Shown here: positions 33,694-42,337 of the stretch, piece after piece
Layout of the letters: each line of letters begins with the position of its first letter
How positions within the stretch are numbered: position 1 is the stretch's first letter
Virus record (IMG/VR): IMGVR_UViG_3300032236_000656
Location: 1 to 64,000 of that record
Length of the DNA stretch: 64,000 bases
Direction: 5' to 3' (one strand)
Source of the DNA: a virus
Notes under the pieces: model-generated
The model's database searches: none
Seen by the model: the letters and a program-made list of their open reading frames with translations, nothing else
What the model was told of the DNA's origin: nothing
Made by a program: the position numbers and the translations under genes

Positions 33694-35250
33694 ATGATAC
33701 CTCAGGATAATATGGCATTACGGCAAAAAGATTATGCAGTCTTTTTGCCAGCATTGAGTAGTTTCTATACTTTTCAAATTTGTAAGTATGGGAAGAAGAT
33801 GCAAGCAAGTCGCATACCACAATCAATGCAAAATGGTATTAGGGGATTAGATTTTTTAGATCCTAATATCAGTTATTTCTATTATCCTTGGTGTCTATAT
33901 TCTGCAGGACATGCTATTCTAGATGTGCGGCCAGAAGAAAAAGAAGAAATGGTTCGCAATCGTGATCCAAATAGTTTTGTCTTAGGAGATAGTGGTGGTT
34001 TCCAAATTGGTAAGGGAGTGTGGGAAGGTGATTGGCGTGATCCTAACTGTCCCAAAGCACATGCTAAACGTGATGGTGTTCTTCGTTGGATGGATGCTTA
34101 CATGGATTATGGCATGGTGCTTGATATTCCTGCTTGGGTCGCTCGCAGTCCTGCAGGGGCTAAAGCAACAGGTATTAGCACTTATGCGGAAGCAGTAAAA
34201 GGTACTCGTATTAATAATGAATACTGGATGAAGCATCGCACAGGTCGTTGTAAGTTCCTAAACGTACTACAGGGCGAGAATCATACTGAAGCAGATGATT
34301 GGTACAATCAGATGAAGGACTTTAATGATCCTAAACTGTATCCAGGCACACACTTTAATGGGTGGGCAATGGGTGGGCAGAATATGTGTGATATTCATCT
34401 TGTTCTTCGCCGTATTGTACAGATGATTCGTGATGGCTTACTTGAAAAGGGCACACATGATTGGATGCATTTTCTTGGCACAAGTAAGTTAGAATGGGCT
34501 ACCTTATTAACAGATGTTCAACGTGCTGTTCGTAAATACCATAATGAGAACTTTACTATTAGTTTTGATTGTGCAAGTCCATTCATGGCTAATGCTAAAG
34601 GTCTCGTTTACGATCACTTAAGGATAGAGCATGAGTCAAAATGGACGTATAGCATGGCTGCTGGGATCGACAACAAAAAGTATGCAACAGACACTAGGTT
34701 ATATGGAGATGTGGCTCGCAGTGATGGTATTATCCCTTCCTTTATGGATAGCCATATATCTAAGCATATCACAGTAAACGACGTTTGTTGCTATAAGCCT
34801 GGCGATCTTAATATGATTGGCAAGGAAGGAAAGACATCTTGGGATAGTTTCAGTTATGCTATCCAGATGGCGCATAATGCTTGGATGCATATAAATGCAG
34901 TACTAACAGCCAATGAGCAATATGATTTGGGTGTCGTTCCTGGAATGTTGATCAGCAAGAACACTGGCATTAGATTCCGTGAACTAGTGGATGAGGTCAT
35001 CAAAAATGCTGCCAATCAACGTAGTTTAGACCTCATTGAAGAACATAACAAGTTTTGGCTTGATATTATTGGACAAAGAGGCTATACTGGTAAAAAGACT
35101 ATCAATGCCAGTACAATGCATAAAAAACATTTCGAAGAAATTGAAAATGCAAATAAAGATGCTATACTTTTAAGTAAGCCTGAAAAGAAAGCAGTAGTCA
35201 AAGTTGATGATGAGCATTTTAATGCTTTGTTTGAACCTGGAGATGTTTAG
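33694..35250 (+). CDS. DpdA-like 7-deazaguanine DNA transglycosylase (TGT superfamily)
   Basis: This 518-residue protein has the TGT motif DSGGFQI (Asp near 99, general acid/base in TGT) and FTISFDCASPFMANAKG, where Asp near 292 corresponds to the nucleophile of TGT (IDCVLPTR). The tRNA-type zinc site CxCxxC is not seen; only DVCCYKPGD and a later AHNAWMH are present, as in divergent DpdA proteins. DpdA swaps guanine in DNA for a 7-deazaguanine base. FolE, QueD and QueE in the window supply the precursor. The stop overlaps a TTG start of an oxidoreductase gene. AAGGAAG precedes the ATG. Confidence 0.75.
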   Translation: MIPQDNMALRQKDYAVFLPALSSFYTFQICKYGKKMQASRIPQSMQNGIRGLDFLDPNISYFYYPWCLYSAGHAILDVRPEEKEEMVRNRDPNSFVLGDSGGFQIGKGVWEGDWRDPNCPKAHAKRDGVLRWMDAYMDYGMVLDIPAWVARSPAGAKATGISTYAEAVKGTRINNEYWMKHRTGRCKFLNVLQGENHTEADDWYNQMKDFNDPKLYPGTHFNGWAMGGQNMCDIHLVLRRIVQMIRDGLLEKGTHDWMHFLGTSKLEWATLLTDVQRAVRKYHNENFTISFDCASPFMANAKGLVYDHLRIEHESKWTYSMAAGIDNKKYATDTRLYGDVARSDGIIPSFMDSHISKHITVNDVCCYKPGDLNMIGKEGKTSWDSFSYAIQMAHNAWMHINAVLTANEQYDLGVVPGMLISKNTGIRFRELVDEVIKNAANQRSLDLIEEHNKFWLDIIGQRGYTGKKTINASTMHKKHFEEIENANKDAILLSKPEKKAVVKVDDEHFNALFEPGDV

Positions 35251-36138
35251 TTGAAAAGTTTAATTATTGGTATGGGAATTGGAGAACTTTATAAAGAAGT
35301 TCTCACAGATTTGAAGCATGAAGTTGTTACAGTAGATACTTTTCGTCCTGCTGATTTTAAAAGTGTTGGTTTAGCATTAGACATTCATCCTCGTTTCGAT
35401 GCTGCATTTATCTGCACTCCAAATCATACACATGAACAAATGGCCTACTTTGTTGCAGAACATAGTAAAATTGTCTTTGTTGAAAAGCCAGGTGTTAAGA
35501 CAGCACACGATTGGCAGATCATGGTTGATTCCTGTCCTGAAACAAAGTTCATTATGGTAAAGAATAATCAATATCGTGAAGAATTACATTTTTTTAAAGA
35601 ATTGAATAAACTTAGTACTAATGTAAAAATTAACTGGATCAATTATAATCGTGTCCCAAATCCAGGCAGTTGGTTTACCAATAGTCATTATAGTTTTGGA
35701 GGTGTCAGTAAAGATTTAATGCCGCACTTGCTCAGTTGGGTAGCAGTATTAAACCCTACAGCATATCAAGACTCTAATGTTCTAAAATTTAATAGAGAAC
35801 GTCGTTGGACTTTAGATGATTTAAAGAATACAACATATGGTACTGTTAATGCAGATGGGCTATATGATGTAGATGATTATGCCAATATTGATTTAAAAGT
35901 TGGTAAGGTACATTATAGTCTGACTGCTAATTGGCGCAGTTTAGAACAAGATGATCAGAGTATTAGTTTTATTGGTGATCGTGAGCGACGATTTGAACTT
36001 GGACTGTGCCCGGTTTCAGCATATAAAAAGATGATTGAAACAGCATTTGAAAATATTGGTAACAGTGAATGGTGGAAGGATCAACTTGAACAGGATCTTT
36101 GGATACACAATATGTTAGGACCATATGATGAGAAGTAG
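35251..36138 (+). CDS. Gfo/Idh/MocA-type NAD(P)-dependent oxidoreductase
   Basis: This 295-residue protein begins KSLIIGMGIGELYKEVL, a Rossmann GxGxG variant, then FDAAFICTPNHTHEQM and IVFVEKPGVKT, the EKP motif with the catalytic Lys of Gfo/Idh/MocA enzymes. GSWFTNSHYSFGGVSKDLMP fits the substrate region with the GG..xDLxxH pattern (here SKDLMPH). Family members oxidise or reduce sugar-like alcohols. The start is TTG directly after the DpdA stop, with GGAGATG upstream, so the two are coupled. It overlaps the next gene by 14 bases. A role in base tailoring or sugar supply is inference. Confidence 0.75.
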   Translation: MKSLIIGMGIGELYKEVLTDLKHEVVTVDTFRPADFKSVGLALDIHPRFDAAFICTPNHTHEQMAYFVAEHSKIVFVEKPGVKTAHDWQIMVDSCPETKFIMVKNNQYREELHFFKELNKLSTNVKINWINYNRVPNPGSWFTNSHYSFGGVSKDLMPHLLSWVAVLNPTAYQDSNVLKFNRERRWTLDDLKNTTYGTVNADGLYDVDDYANIDLKVGKVHYSLTANWRSLEQDDQSISFIGDRERRFELGLCPVSAYKKMIETAFENIGNSEWWKDQLEQDLWIHNMLGPYDEK

Positions 36139-37042
36139 AATCCTATATACAGCAGGCGATGAAAAGTTCATCGAAACCCTATGGGATAAACCCGAGCCTG
36201 ATGAAAATGAGATTGAAGTTAAGGCTGTTATGACAGGCATCTGTCGTAGTGATATTGACATGATGCAGGGTAACTTTGGTCCGCTGCCTATTCATATGCA
36301 AGGGCACGAAGGCTTAGGCATTGTTACTAAGGTTGGCTCAAAAGTTAACCGTCCAGGGTTAGAAAATGTAGCAGTGGGAGACTTTGTAGCAACTCGTGGT
36401 GAGCCAGCATATAGTGATTACTATAATGTTCGTAGATATGAATTTGTAGTTGTGCCAGAACTTGATCCCAAGTGGATTATTGAACCTATTGCTTGTGGAA
36501 TTAATGTTGCCACGGAAGGGTTCCCTACATATAATACAGAGAACAAGCGTCTGTTGATTTTAGGTTCAGGTTTTCTATCTTGGATTGTTTTTCAAACCAT
36601 GCTGATACATTCATATGATGGTGCCATCACTGTAGTTGGCAACAGCAATCGTCATCTTTGGCAAGATCATATTGAATTATCTAAAGAGCCTACAGGACAG
36701 TATGATGTTGTCATTGATCTCAAGCAGGATGATACAGTATTCACAAAAGATGTACTGAAGAATAATGCCACAGTTGTGCTGGCAGCAGAGAAGCATCCTG
36801 CTGTAACTACTTCATTTGCCAATCTACTTTGGAAGAATTGCACAATAATATGCCCAAGTCCTCGTAATGATGAGTTCTATACTTCAATGACTATGGCAGT
36901 ATCTTACATTCAAAATTGCGGATTGAAGGTTGACGGGCTATGGACTAGGGGTTATAATCGTAATACAGAATGGCAACAGGCGTTTGAAGATGGTCGAACA
37001 CGCCCAGCAGGATACAGCAGAGGATATTTGATATGGGATTAG
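36125..37042 (+). CDS. Zn-type alcohol/sugar dehydrogenase-like protein (MDR family)
   Basis: This 305-residue protein has the GroES-like start of medium-chain dehydrogenases: EIEVKAVMTGICRSDIDMMQ (Cys zinc ligand), MQGHEGLGIVTKVGS (the GHE motif) and AVGDFVATRGEP. The coenzyme domain is reduced: LLILGSGFLSWIVFQ stands for GxGxxG. It is about 40 residues shorter than typical MDR enzymes, and the structural Cys4 zinc loop is missing. It overlaps both neighbours, so it is made with the DpdA-like and Gfo/Idh/MocA proteins. Substrate unknown. Confidence 0.75.
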   Translation: MMRSRILYTAGDEKFIETLWDKPEPDENEIEVKAVMTGICRSDIDMMQGNFGPLPIHMQGHEGLGIVTKVGSKVNRPGLENVAVGDFVATRGEPAYSDYYNVRRYEFVVVPELDPKWIIEPIACGINVATEGFPTYNTENKRLLILGSGFLSWIVFQTMLIHSYDGAITVVGNSNRHLWQDHIELSKEPTGQYDVVIDLKQDDTVFTKDVLKNNATVVLAAEKHPAVTTSFANLLWKNCTIICPSPRNDEFYTSMTMAVSYIQNCGLKVDGLWTRGYNRNTEWQQAFEDGRTRPAGYSRGYLIWD

Positions 37043-37554
37043 ACACACTACAACGTCAAAATGTGACGTATTTTACCGGCTATGAAGTAGAGCATACTAT
37101 TTGCTATGGTAAGTTTACACTATTTGTTGTAGGCACTCCTCTTGTTGAAGAGATATTGGCTAAGGCAAAAGAGGCAGGAGTAGATCATATCTATTTTGGC
37201 ACAAGTCAAAGTTTCCCTGACATTGGCGTAAATGATGCTGAGGAATGGAATAAGTGGGAGCGGACTATTAAGGCTTGTTTAGATGAAGATTTTTGGTGTA
37301 CATTGGATCTTGATGTTAAGCAAGCAGAAGGTTTAATTGAATCTGGATTATGCGAGCATGATCGCTTTGTTCCTATGCTCAGTGTCAAGTTGCCATATAT
37401 CAAACAGTTCAACTATAATGCTACGTTGAAGATCGATGATCTAACTTGGGGCAAGACCAATTCAGGTGTTTGGACACATCAACTACATGATCTTATGGCC
37501 AAAGACAATTATACATATTGGGATCAATATACTAAAGATACAGTAATTAAGTAG
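37033..37554 (+). CDS. Hypothetical protein of the DpdA-oxidoreductase operon
   Basis: A 173-residue acidic soluble protein (YFTGYEVEHTICYGKFTLFV, KAKEAGVDHIYFGTSQSFPD, LDLDVKQAEGLIESG). The strand-helix alternation and DHIYFGTSQSF resemble half of a TIM-barrel or Rossmann-like fold, but I do not recognise a family. It overlaps the dehydrogenase gene by ten bases and closes the four-gene operon. It is followed by a 102-base gap with a late motif. Confidence 0.6.
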   Translation: MGLDTLQRQNVTYFTGYEVEHTICYGKFTLFVVGTPLVEEILAKAKEAGVDHIYFGTSQSFPDIGVNDAEEWNKWERTIKACLDEDFWCTLDLDVKQAEGLIESGLCEHDRFVPMLSVKLPYIKQFNYNATLKIDDLTWGKTNSGVWTHQLHDLMAKDNYTYWDQYTKDTVIK

Positions 37555-37585
37555 ATATATTCCCACAAACCGTTATACGCAAAGC

Positions 37586-37593
37586 AATAAATA
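37586..37593 (+). promoter_or_regulatory. Late promoter motif AATAAATA
   Basis: AATAAATA lies 63 bases before the GTG at 37657, in the only sizeable gap of this region. Predicted to drive the outer-membrane protein gene late in infection. Confidence 0.45.
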
Positions 37594-37656
37594 GTAACAG
37601 TAGCGTTTCAATTAATCATAGTATTTCGACGAATTTAATCAATTTGGAGAGATATA

Positions 37657-39582
37657 GTGATTAAAACATTTTTAAAAGCCTGTGCTTTGATCACAGGCTT
37701 AATAATAACACCTGTGACAGCACAACAGTTGCCTGCAGGTTCAGTTGGTGTCGTAACAAATAATGCACCAAATACTTGGCAGACATTTACATATACATTT
37801 AGAGCAACTACTACTGGTGCTAACTTTATCGGATTTGCTTTTAGACAGGATCCAGCATTTTGGACTTTTGATAATGTTAGACTCACTGCTGCTGGATCAA
37901 CTACTAATTTACTAACAAATGGTGGATTTGATAACGGCGGTGCATTTAGTGTAACAACTAATAATGGCCCAAGTCAAATACAAGCCCCAACTAACTGGGG
38001 TGTATGGTATCAAAATGGCACATATCCTGCTGCTGCTGGACAATGGCAGGATGGCGGAGCACCTCACGGTGGTGTTTGGTATGATGGTGCCGTTGGATCT
38101 TTTGATGGTATCTATCAAGGTGTCAATTTAACTGCTGGTACAACATATACTATTGCATTTGAAGTATCAGGTAATCATACATCAGATGGCGGTGCTGTAC
38201 AACTTGGTGCATATAGTGGTGCTTGCGCCAGCGTAAGTGTTGCTCCAAATCAATGTACAATTCCAAGTTCAGTCGGCTTTACTACACTTGCTACACCTGC
38301 TCAAGGTGCTGCTGCTGGCGGACCTGCTGTAACTGTTGTAAGTACTGCTCCCGGGACACCAAGAGTTACTACATCTTCTGCAAATGGCGCATCTAGTGTA
38401 ACAAATACTTCAACACGCGGTTTAACCATTACTGTATCAACAAATACAGCAGGAGTAACTACATATACATCAAGTTATAGAGATGCTGCTGTTAGAAATA
38501 CTAGAGTAATTGAAGTAACAAGAACAACTACTGTAATTGGATCAACTCCAATGACTAGAGTTGATACACTAACAACTCCAATCACAACAGTAACAACTAC
38601 TACTGTTCCAAGAACAACAACTACAACTACTATCCTTGTAACTGTTACAACTTACTCAGATGGTACAACAACTACTAGTGATGGAACACCAGTGGTAACA
38701 ACATCAACAACTAATGTTGTAACTAGCAGTTCATCAACTACAAATGAAGTAATCACACAGACAACTAGAAGTACTAATATTACTTCAAATAGTTCAAACC
38801 AGTCTGCAAGTGCTAGTTCAAATGGGTTTAGTGATGCAGTTGCAGTTCGTAGATTTAATCCATTCCTAGTTGATGCATTAAGTAAAAATGATGGTGCATG
38901 GGTTAGCCCAACTGCAAGTTACTATAAGACTGTAGGCAGCATTTCAACTGGTGGTACAGGTGCTGGTTATCAATGGACTGCTGATAATAACATTTTTGGA
39001 GTTGCTGTTAATTATGGCAGTTCAAAGAGTAATGGTCTTGTTAATAGCAAAGTACAAAGTGAAAACTATGATGCCAATGCTTATGCTTTGATCAAAGACA
39101 AGGATGTTTGGGTTAAAACTGCTGTAGGGTTTGGCTATAGTAAATTTAACGGAACTACTGCTTTGCCAATCTTTGCATTAGCAAACAATACCAAGTTCAA
39201 TCAAAAGTTAATTTATGGTGATCTAACTGTTTATAGTGCAGATACATATTTTGATTTTAGACCATTAGTTGGTGTAACTGTAACTAACAGTTCAATCAAC
39301 GGCATTGTTGAAAATGGCAGTGCGTTACTTTCAACTACTCCTGAATCAAAATCAAGTACCAGTTTCAATCCATATGTTGGTTTGAGATATGACTTTGATA
39401 AGAATTTTGGTGTTGAAGGTCGTGTTACACAGAGTAAAGATTTCAAAACTGTTGGCAGCATCCGTGCTACAGCAAACACTGAAATCGACAAAGGCATATT
39501 CCTAAATGCTTCAGTTGGTGTAGATAAGAGTTCTAACCTAACTGGCATCGCAGGAACTATAGGTCTAAGAATAGATTTTTAA
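37657..39582 (+). CDS. Phage-encoded outer-membrane autotransporter-like protein
   Basis: This 641-residue protein starts at GTG with GGAGAG upstream. Residues 1-22 (MIKTFLKACALITGLIITPV then TAQQ) form a signal peptide with a signal peptidase I site after TA. Residues 25-200 are a beta-sandwich-like passenger (YTFRATTTGANFIGFAFRQD; YQGVNLTAGTTYTIAFEVSG), residues 210-385 a Thr/Ser-rich stalk. The last 260 residues alternate polar and hydrophobic residues with aromatic girdles (NPYVGLRYDFDKNFGVEGRV) and end GLRIDF, the C-terminal Phe beta-signal read by BAM. This is the plan of type V secreted proteins. It has no close analogue among core T4-like genes. Confidence 0.75.
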   Translation: MIKTFLKACALITGLIITPVTAQQLPAGSVGVVTNNAPNTWQTFTYTFRATTTGANFIGFAFRQDPAFWTFDNVRLTAAGSTTNLLTNGGFDNGGAFSVTTNNGPSQIQAPTNWGVWYQNGTYPAAAGQWQDGGAPHGGVWYDGAVGSFDGIYQGVNLTAGTTYTIAFEVSGNHTSDGGAVQLGAYSGACASVSVAPNQCTIPSSVGFTTLATPAQGAAAGGPAVTVVSTAPGTPRVTTSSANGASSVTNTSTRGLTITVSTNTAGVTTYTSSYRDAAVRNTRVIEVTRTTTVIGSTPMTRVDTLTTPITTVTTTTVPRTTTTTTILVTVTTYSDGTTTTSDGTPVVTTSTTNVVTSSSSTTNEVITQTTRSTNITSNSSNQSASASSNGFSDAVAVRRFNPFLVDALSKNDGAWVSPTASYYKTVGSISTGGTGAGYQWTADNNIFGVAVNYGSSKSNGLVNSKVQSENYDANAYALIKDKDVWVKTAVGFGYSKFNGTTALPIFALANNTKFNQKLIYGDLTVYSADTYFDFRPLVGVTVTNSSINGIVENGSALLSTTPESKSSTSFNPYVGLRYDFDKNFGVEGRVTQSKDFKTVGSIRATANTEIDKGIFLNASVGVDKSSNLTGIAGTIGLRIDF

Positions 39583-39611
39583 TTGACAAACCAGTGTGCT
39601 CATAGTAATAT
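39583..39611 (+). promoter_or_regulatory. Sigma70 promoter with predicted leaderless start
   Basis: TTGACA (39583-39588), 17 bases, TAATAT (39606-39611). Six bases separate the -10 box from ATG 39618, so +1 is predicted at the A of the start codon. Confidence 0.75.
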
Positions 39612-39617
39612 AACACT

Positions 39618-39941
39618 ATGAGCACACACAATGACAAGAGCGAAACAATCTACATTGGCTGTCAATGCCATGCCCCAGAGCATCTCATCCGTGTTAGTTA
39701 TTATGAATGGGTAGGAAAGGATGAGCCAGAACTTTACTTCATGCTACAGTCTGATAAAGGTCATCTCAATTTTTGGGAACGTCTAAAGATGGCTGCTAAA
39801 TTCCTTATTGGTCGTGCTGATGTTGAATGGCATGATGTGATCCCCGATCACAATGATATTGTTGAACTCAAACGAGTACTTGACACATATACAGAAGACT
39901 ATAAACTATACGAAGAGACTCAAACAAATGGTCGTAATTAA
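39618..39941 (+). CDS. Hypothetical protein, leaderless early gene
   Basis: A 107-residue acidic protein (SETIYIGCQCHAPEHLIRVS ... WERLKMAAKFLIGRADVEWH). A CxC and nearby His (CQCHAPEH) could bind a metal. It follows a consensus host-type promoter with no ribosome site. The pattern ending in a Phe/Leu-rich helix and DIVELKRVL is one I have seen in small phage proteins without a known role. Confidence 0.6.
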   Translation: MSTHNDKSETIYIGCQCHAPEHLIRVSYYEWVGKDEPELYFMLQSDKGHLNFWERLKMAAKFLIGRADVEWHDVIPDHNDIVELKRVLDTYTEDYKLYEETQTNGRN

Positions 39942-39942
39942 T

Positions 39943-40368
39943 ATGAATCCTTTCAAAAAGAAGAAGATGGTAACTGATCGTCAGCCTGAAACTATGCGTC
40001 GTAGCATGATTTGGGTGAAGTTTGAACGTGAAGGCATCCACAAGTATCCTGCTGCTTTGGATGATCCAAAGTTGGCTACAGGCGATGAGTATGATGTTAG
40101 TTTTCTTGGATATCCTCATCGTCACATTTTCCATTTCCGTGTTTCTATCGAAGTATTCCACGATGATAGGGACATCGAATTCATCCAGTTTAAACGCTGG
40201 TTGACAAGTTTATACAATACTGCTACACTACAACTTGACTACAAGAGTTGCGAAATGATAGCAGAAGACTTGTATAAGGTAATTTCAACTCGATATCCTG
40301 GCAGGGCAGTAGAGATTGAAGTAAGCGAAGATAATGAAAATGGTTGTAACATCAAATGGGAAGTCTAA
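39943..40368 (+). CDS. Conserved hypothetical phage protein
   Basis: A 141-residue protein starting MNPFKKKKMVTDRQPETMRR; an upstream in-frame ATG at 39928 is possible. The core MIWVKFEREGIHKYPAALDD, FLGYPHRHIFHFRVSIEVFH then VEIEVSEDNENGC is a pattern I recall from phage proteins of unknown function, with a His-rich strand. It lies one base after the preceding stop. Confidence 0.6.
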   Translation: MNPFKKKKMVTDRQPETMRRSMIWVKFEREGIHKYPAALDDPKLATGDEYDVSFLGYPHRHIFHFRVSIEVFHDDRDIEFIQFKRWLTSLYNTATLQLDYKSCEMIAEDLYKVISTRYPGRAVEIEVSEDNENGCNIKWEV

Positions 40369-40369
40369 T

Positions 40370-40591
40370 ATGATTAAGAATCGTAATGTTGCTCGTGTGT
40401 TTGACGAACTTGATGCATATCGTGAATTTTGTGTAGAATATGGTTATGTCTTTAACGAGTCTGACCTTTACAAGCGTAACACCGCATACGGACAGTTTGA
40501 ACGTGTCCGTCGTGGGGATCGTGTAATCAATAACTGGGCGGAGGATGCTAACTATGCAACAGTTGCTCCTCGTCGAGTAAGCCGTCACTAA
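40370..40591 (+). CDS. Small conserved hypothetical phage protein
   Basis: A 73-residue protein (NVARVFDELDAYREFCVEYG, FNESDLYKRNTAYGQFERV). A similar small family is frequent near early genes in T4-like phages; role unknown. It starts one base after the previous stop and is followed by a terminator. Confidence 0.6.
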   Translation: MIKNRNVARVFDELDAYREFCVEYGYVFNESDLYKRNTAYGQFERVRRGDRVINNWAEDANYATVAPRRVSRH

Positions 40592-40619
40592 TTCTACATA
40601 CTGCCAGGTGAGAGTTGTG

Positions 40620-40646
40620 GGGCTAGTTGTATGACTAGCCCTTTTT
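40620..40646 (+). terminator. Rho-independent terminator
   Basis: GGGCTAGT (40620-40627) pairs with ACTAGCCC (40634-40641) over a six-base loop, followed by TTTTTATTT. It ends the small-gene operon starting at 39618. Confidence 0.85.
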
Positions 40647-40660
40647 ATTTAGGAGATAAA

Positions 40661-41449
40661 ATGCAAAAGATTTTGATTATGGGACTGCCTGGTGCTGGCA
40701 AGACTACTTTAGCACAGGAATTAAAGAAGCGTATTGAAACTGAATTTCAAACTGTCGATTGGTTTAACGCCGATGCTGTTCGACAGCAGTATAATGATTG
40801 GGATTTTAGTGAAAGCGGACGTATTCGACAGAGTATTCGTATGCGTGAACTAGCAGACAAAAGTACAATGGATTTTGTCATTGCCGACTTTGTTGCTCCA
40901 CTAGTTGAGATGCGTAACAATTTTAAAGCAGATTGGATCATTTGGGTTGATACTATTGATCGCGGACGTTATGAAGATACTAACAAAGCATTCGTAGAAC
41001 CCAATCTATACGATTTTCGTGTACCTGAGCAAAATGCTATTAAGTGGGCTGCTTTTATTTGGGATCACATTAAGGATAAGCGCCGTCGTCCAATATTTGA
41101 TTGGCGGAAAGAAACTGTACAGATGCTAGGTCGTTGGCAACCTTGGCATGAAGGGCATCGTGCATTGTTTAAGCGTCTATTAGAGCGCACCGGGCAAGTT
41201 ATTATACAAGTACGTGATGTACAGGGTTGGCAGGGATCTAATCCATTTGAAATTGAACAAGTAAAGCGTTTTATTCGTAGAGACCTTGACCCACTATATC
41301 AAGGTCAGTATGAGATCCAAGTTGTTCCTAATATTGTGCATATTGGGTGGGGGCGTGGTGTTGGCTATACAAGTGGTGAAGAAACATTTGATGAGTCTGT
41401 GACTACTATCAGTGCTACCAATATCCGTAAAGAAATGGGACTCAAATGA
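40661..41449 (+). CDS. APS kinase-like / HxGH nucleotidyltransferase fusion
   Basis: This 262-residue protein has two domains. Residues 1-150 are adenylylsulfate-kinase-like: Walker A MGLPGAGKTTLAQELKKR, then WFNADAVRQQYNDWDFSESG and IRQSIRMRELA, following the APS kinase order DGDxxR...F...R..NIRR. Residues 155-262 are a nucleotidyltransferase with MLGRWQPWHEGHRALFKRLL (HxGH) and TISATNIRKEMG (ISATxIR). APS kinase makes PAPS, the sulfate donor. The next, overlapping gene looks like a sulfotransferase. The ATG follows AGGAG. Real substrate is not certain. Confidence 0.75.
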   Translation: MQKILIMGLPGAGKTTLAQELKKRIETEFQTVDWFNADAVRQQYNDWDFSESGRIRQSIRMRELADKSTMDFVIADFVAPLVEMRNNFKADWIIWVDTIDRGRYEDTNKAFVEPNLYDFRVPEQNAIKWAAFIWDHIKDKRRRPIFDWRKETVQMLGRWQPWHEGHRALFKRLLERTGQVIIQVRDVQGWQGSNPFEIEQVKRFIRRDLDPLYQGQYEIQVVPNIVHIGWGRGVGYTSGEETFDESVTTISATNIRKEMGLK

Positions 41450-42069
41450 GTTTGGATTTTATCAAAGATATTGATAAATCAGTTGTAATATTGTCAACAC
41501 CAAGAACTGGTTCTACTGCATTATGTAGAGTATTGTCAGATAAATGCAATTTACTTTACTGCAATGAAGTATTTCATCTTGATGTAAATCCTGCACATAT
41601 TAAATCTTTTTGGCATTATTTTAATAATAATGTAAAAACTGCTATTAAGATATTTCCCAATCATCATAGTCAATTTACCGAAGATGAATTTGATAAAATT
41701 ATCAACAATAGTTTTGTTATCTTTTTAGAACGTCTTGATATCGCACAACAGATAACCAGTTATCATATTCTATCTAGAACTAACAAAGCCTCGTATGGAA
41801 AAAATGAAAAAACAAAAGATTATCTGGTAGATGAAGATGAGATATCTGTAAGTGTTTCTAACATTTTAAAACTGAGAGAAGATGCAGAAAAATATCGTAA
41901 ATTAGCAAATATTACATTATGCTATGAAGATATTATAAATGACATAGTAAACGATCATATTAAAGAATACCATAAGCCCGTCAATTACTCAAGTTTAAAA
42001 CTTAAGGTTGATGAAGTTCTTTCAAATTTTTTAAAGTTAAAGCAAAAACATGAACGCAGCACTTGTTGA
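41446..42069 (+). CDS. Sulfotransferase-like protein
   Basis: This 207-residue protein has VVILSTPRTGSTALCRVLSD at residues 12-31, the 5'-phosphosulfate-binding loop (PRTGST) of PAPS-dependent sulfotransferases. NSFVIFLERLDIAQQITSYH fits the 3'-phosphate-binding segment (FLxR.d...qi.S), and ITLCYEDII near residue 165 matches the YEDL strand of the Stf0 group. It overlaps the APS-kinase-like gene (ATGA), so donor synthesis and transfer appear linked. The acceptor is unknown; a surface glycan is possible. Confidence 0.7.
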   Translation: MSLDFIKDIDKSVVILSTPRTGSTALCRVLSDKCNLLYCNEVFHLDVNPAHIKSFWHYFNNNVKTAIKIFPNHHSQFTEDEFDKIINNSFVIFLERLDIAQQITSYHILSRTNKASYGKNEKTKDYLVDEDEISVSVSNILKLREDAEKYRKLANITLCYEDIINDIVNDHIKEYHKPVNYSSLKLKVDEVLSNFLKLKQKHERSTC

Positions 42070-42337
42070 CCCTTGGTTAACTGAAAACTGGGAATCAGTT
42101 GATTTTCCATTGATAGGACATAAAGCGGGAAGTTGGCATAATCGTAATGCTACTTTAACAGGATTGAAAGCATTACTTCAAAGAGAAAATTTGAAGATGT
42201 ACGAAGATTATGTTATTATTATTAATCCTGAATACAAGGATTATCGAACAATAACAGTTAAATTTAAACAAGAAGGTCAAGGGCTTATTTGTTTAATACA
42301 ATGGATGGCTAGTAACTATTATAAGGAACGAACATGA
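42050..42337 (+). CDS. Small hypothetical protein
   Basis: A 95-residue protein (PLIGHKAGSWHNRNATLTGL, YEDYVIIINPEYKDYRTITV) overlapping its neighbours by 20 and 4 bases in the sulfotransferase-glycosyltransferase run. No motif recognised. Confidence 0.55.
   Translation: MNAALVDPWLTENWESVDFPLIGHKAGSWHNRNATLTGLKALLQRENLKMYEDYVIIINPEYKDYRTITVKFKQEGQGLICLIQWMASNYYKERT

Noticed and set aside
37657-39582. Calling the 641-residue protein a tail fibre
   Set aside because: A signal peptide and a C-terminal Phe beta-barrel argue for export to the host outer membrane rather than assembly into the virion.
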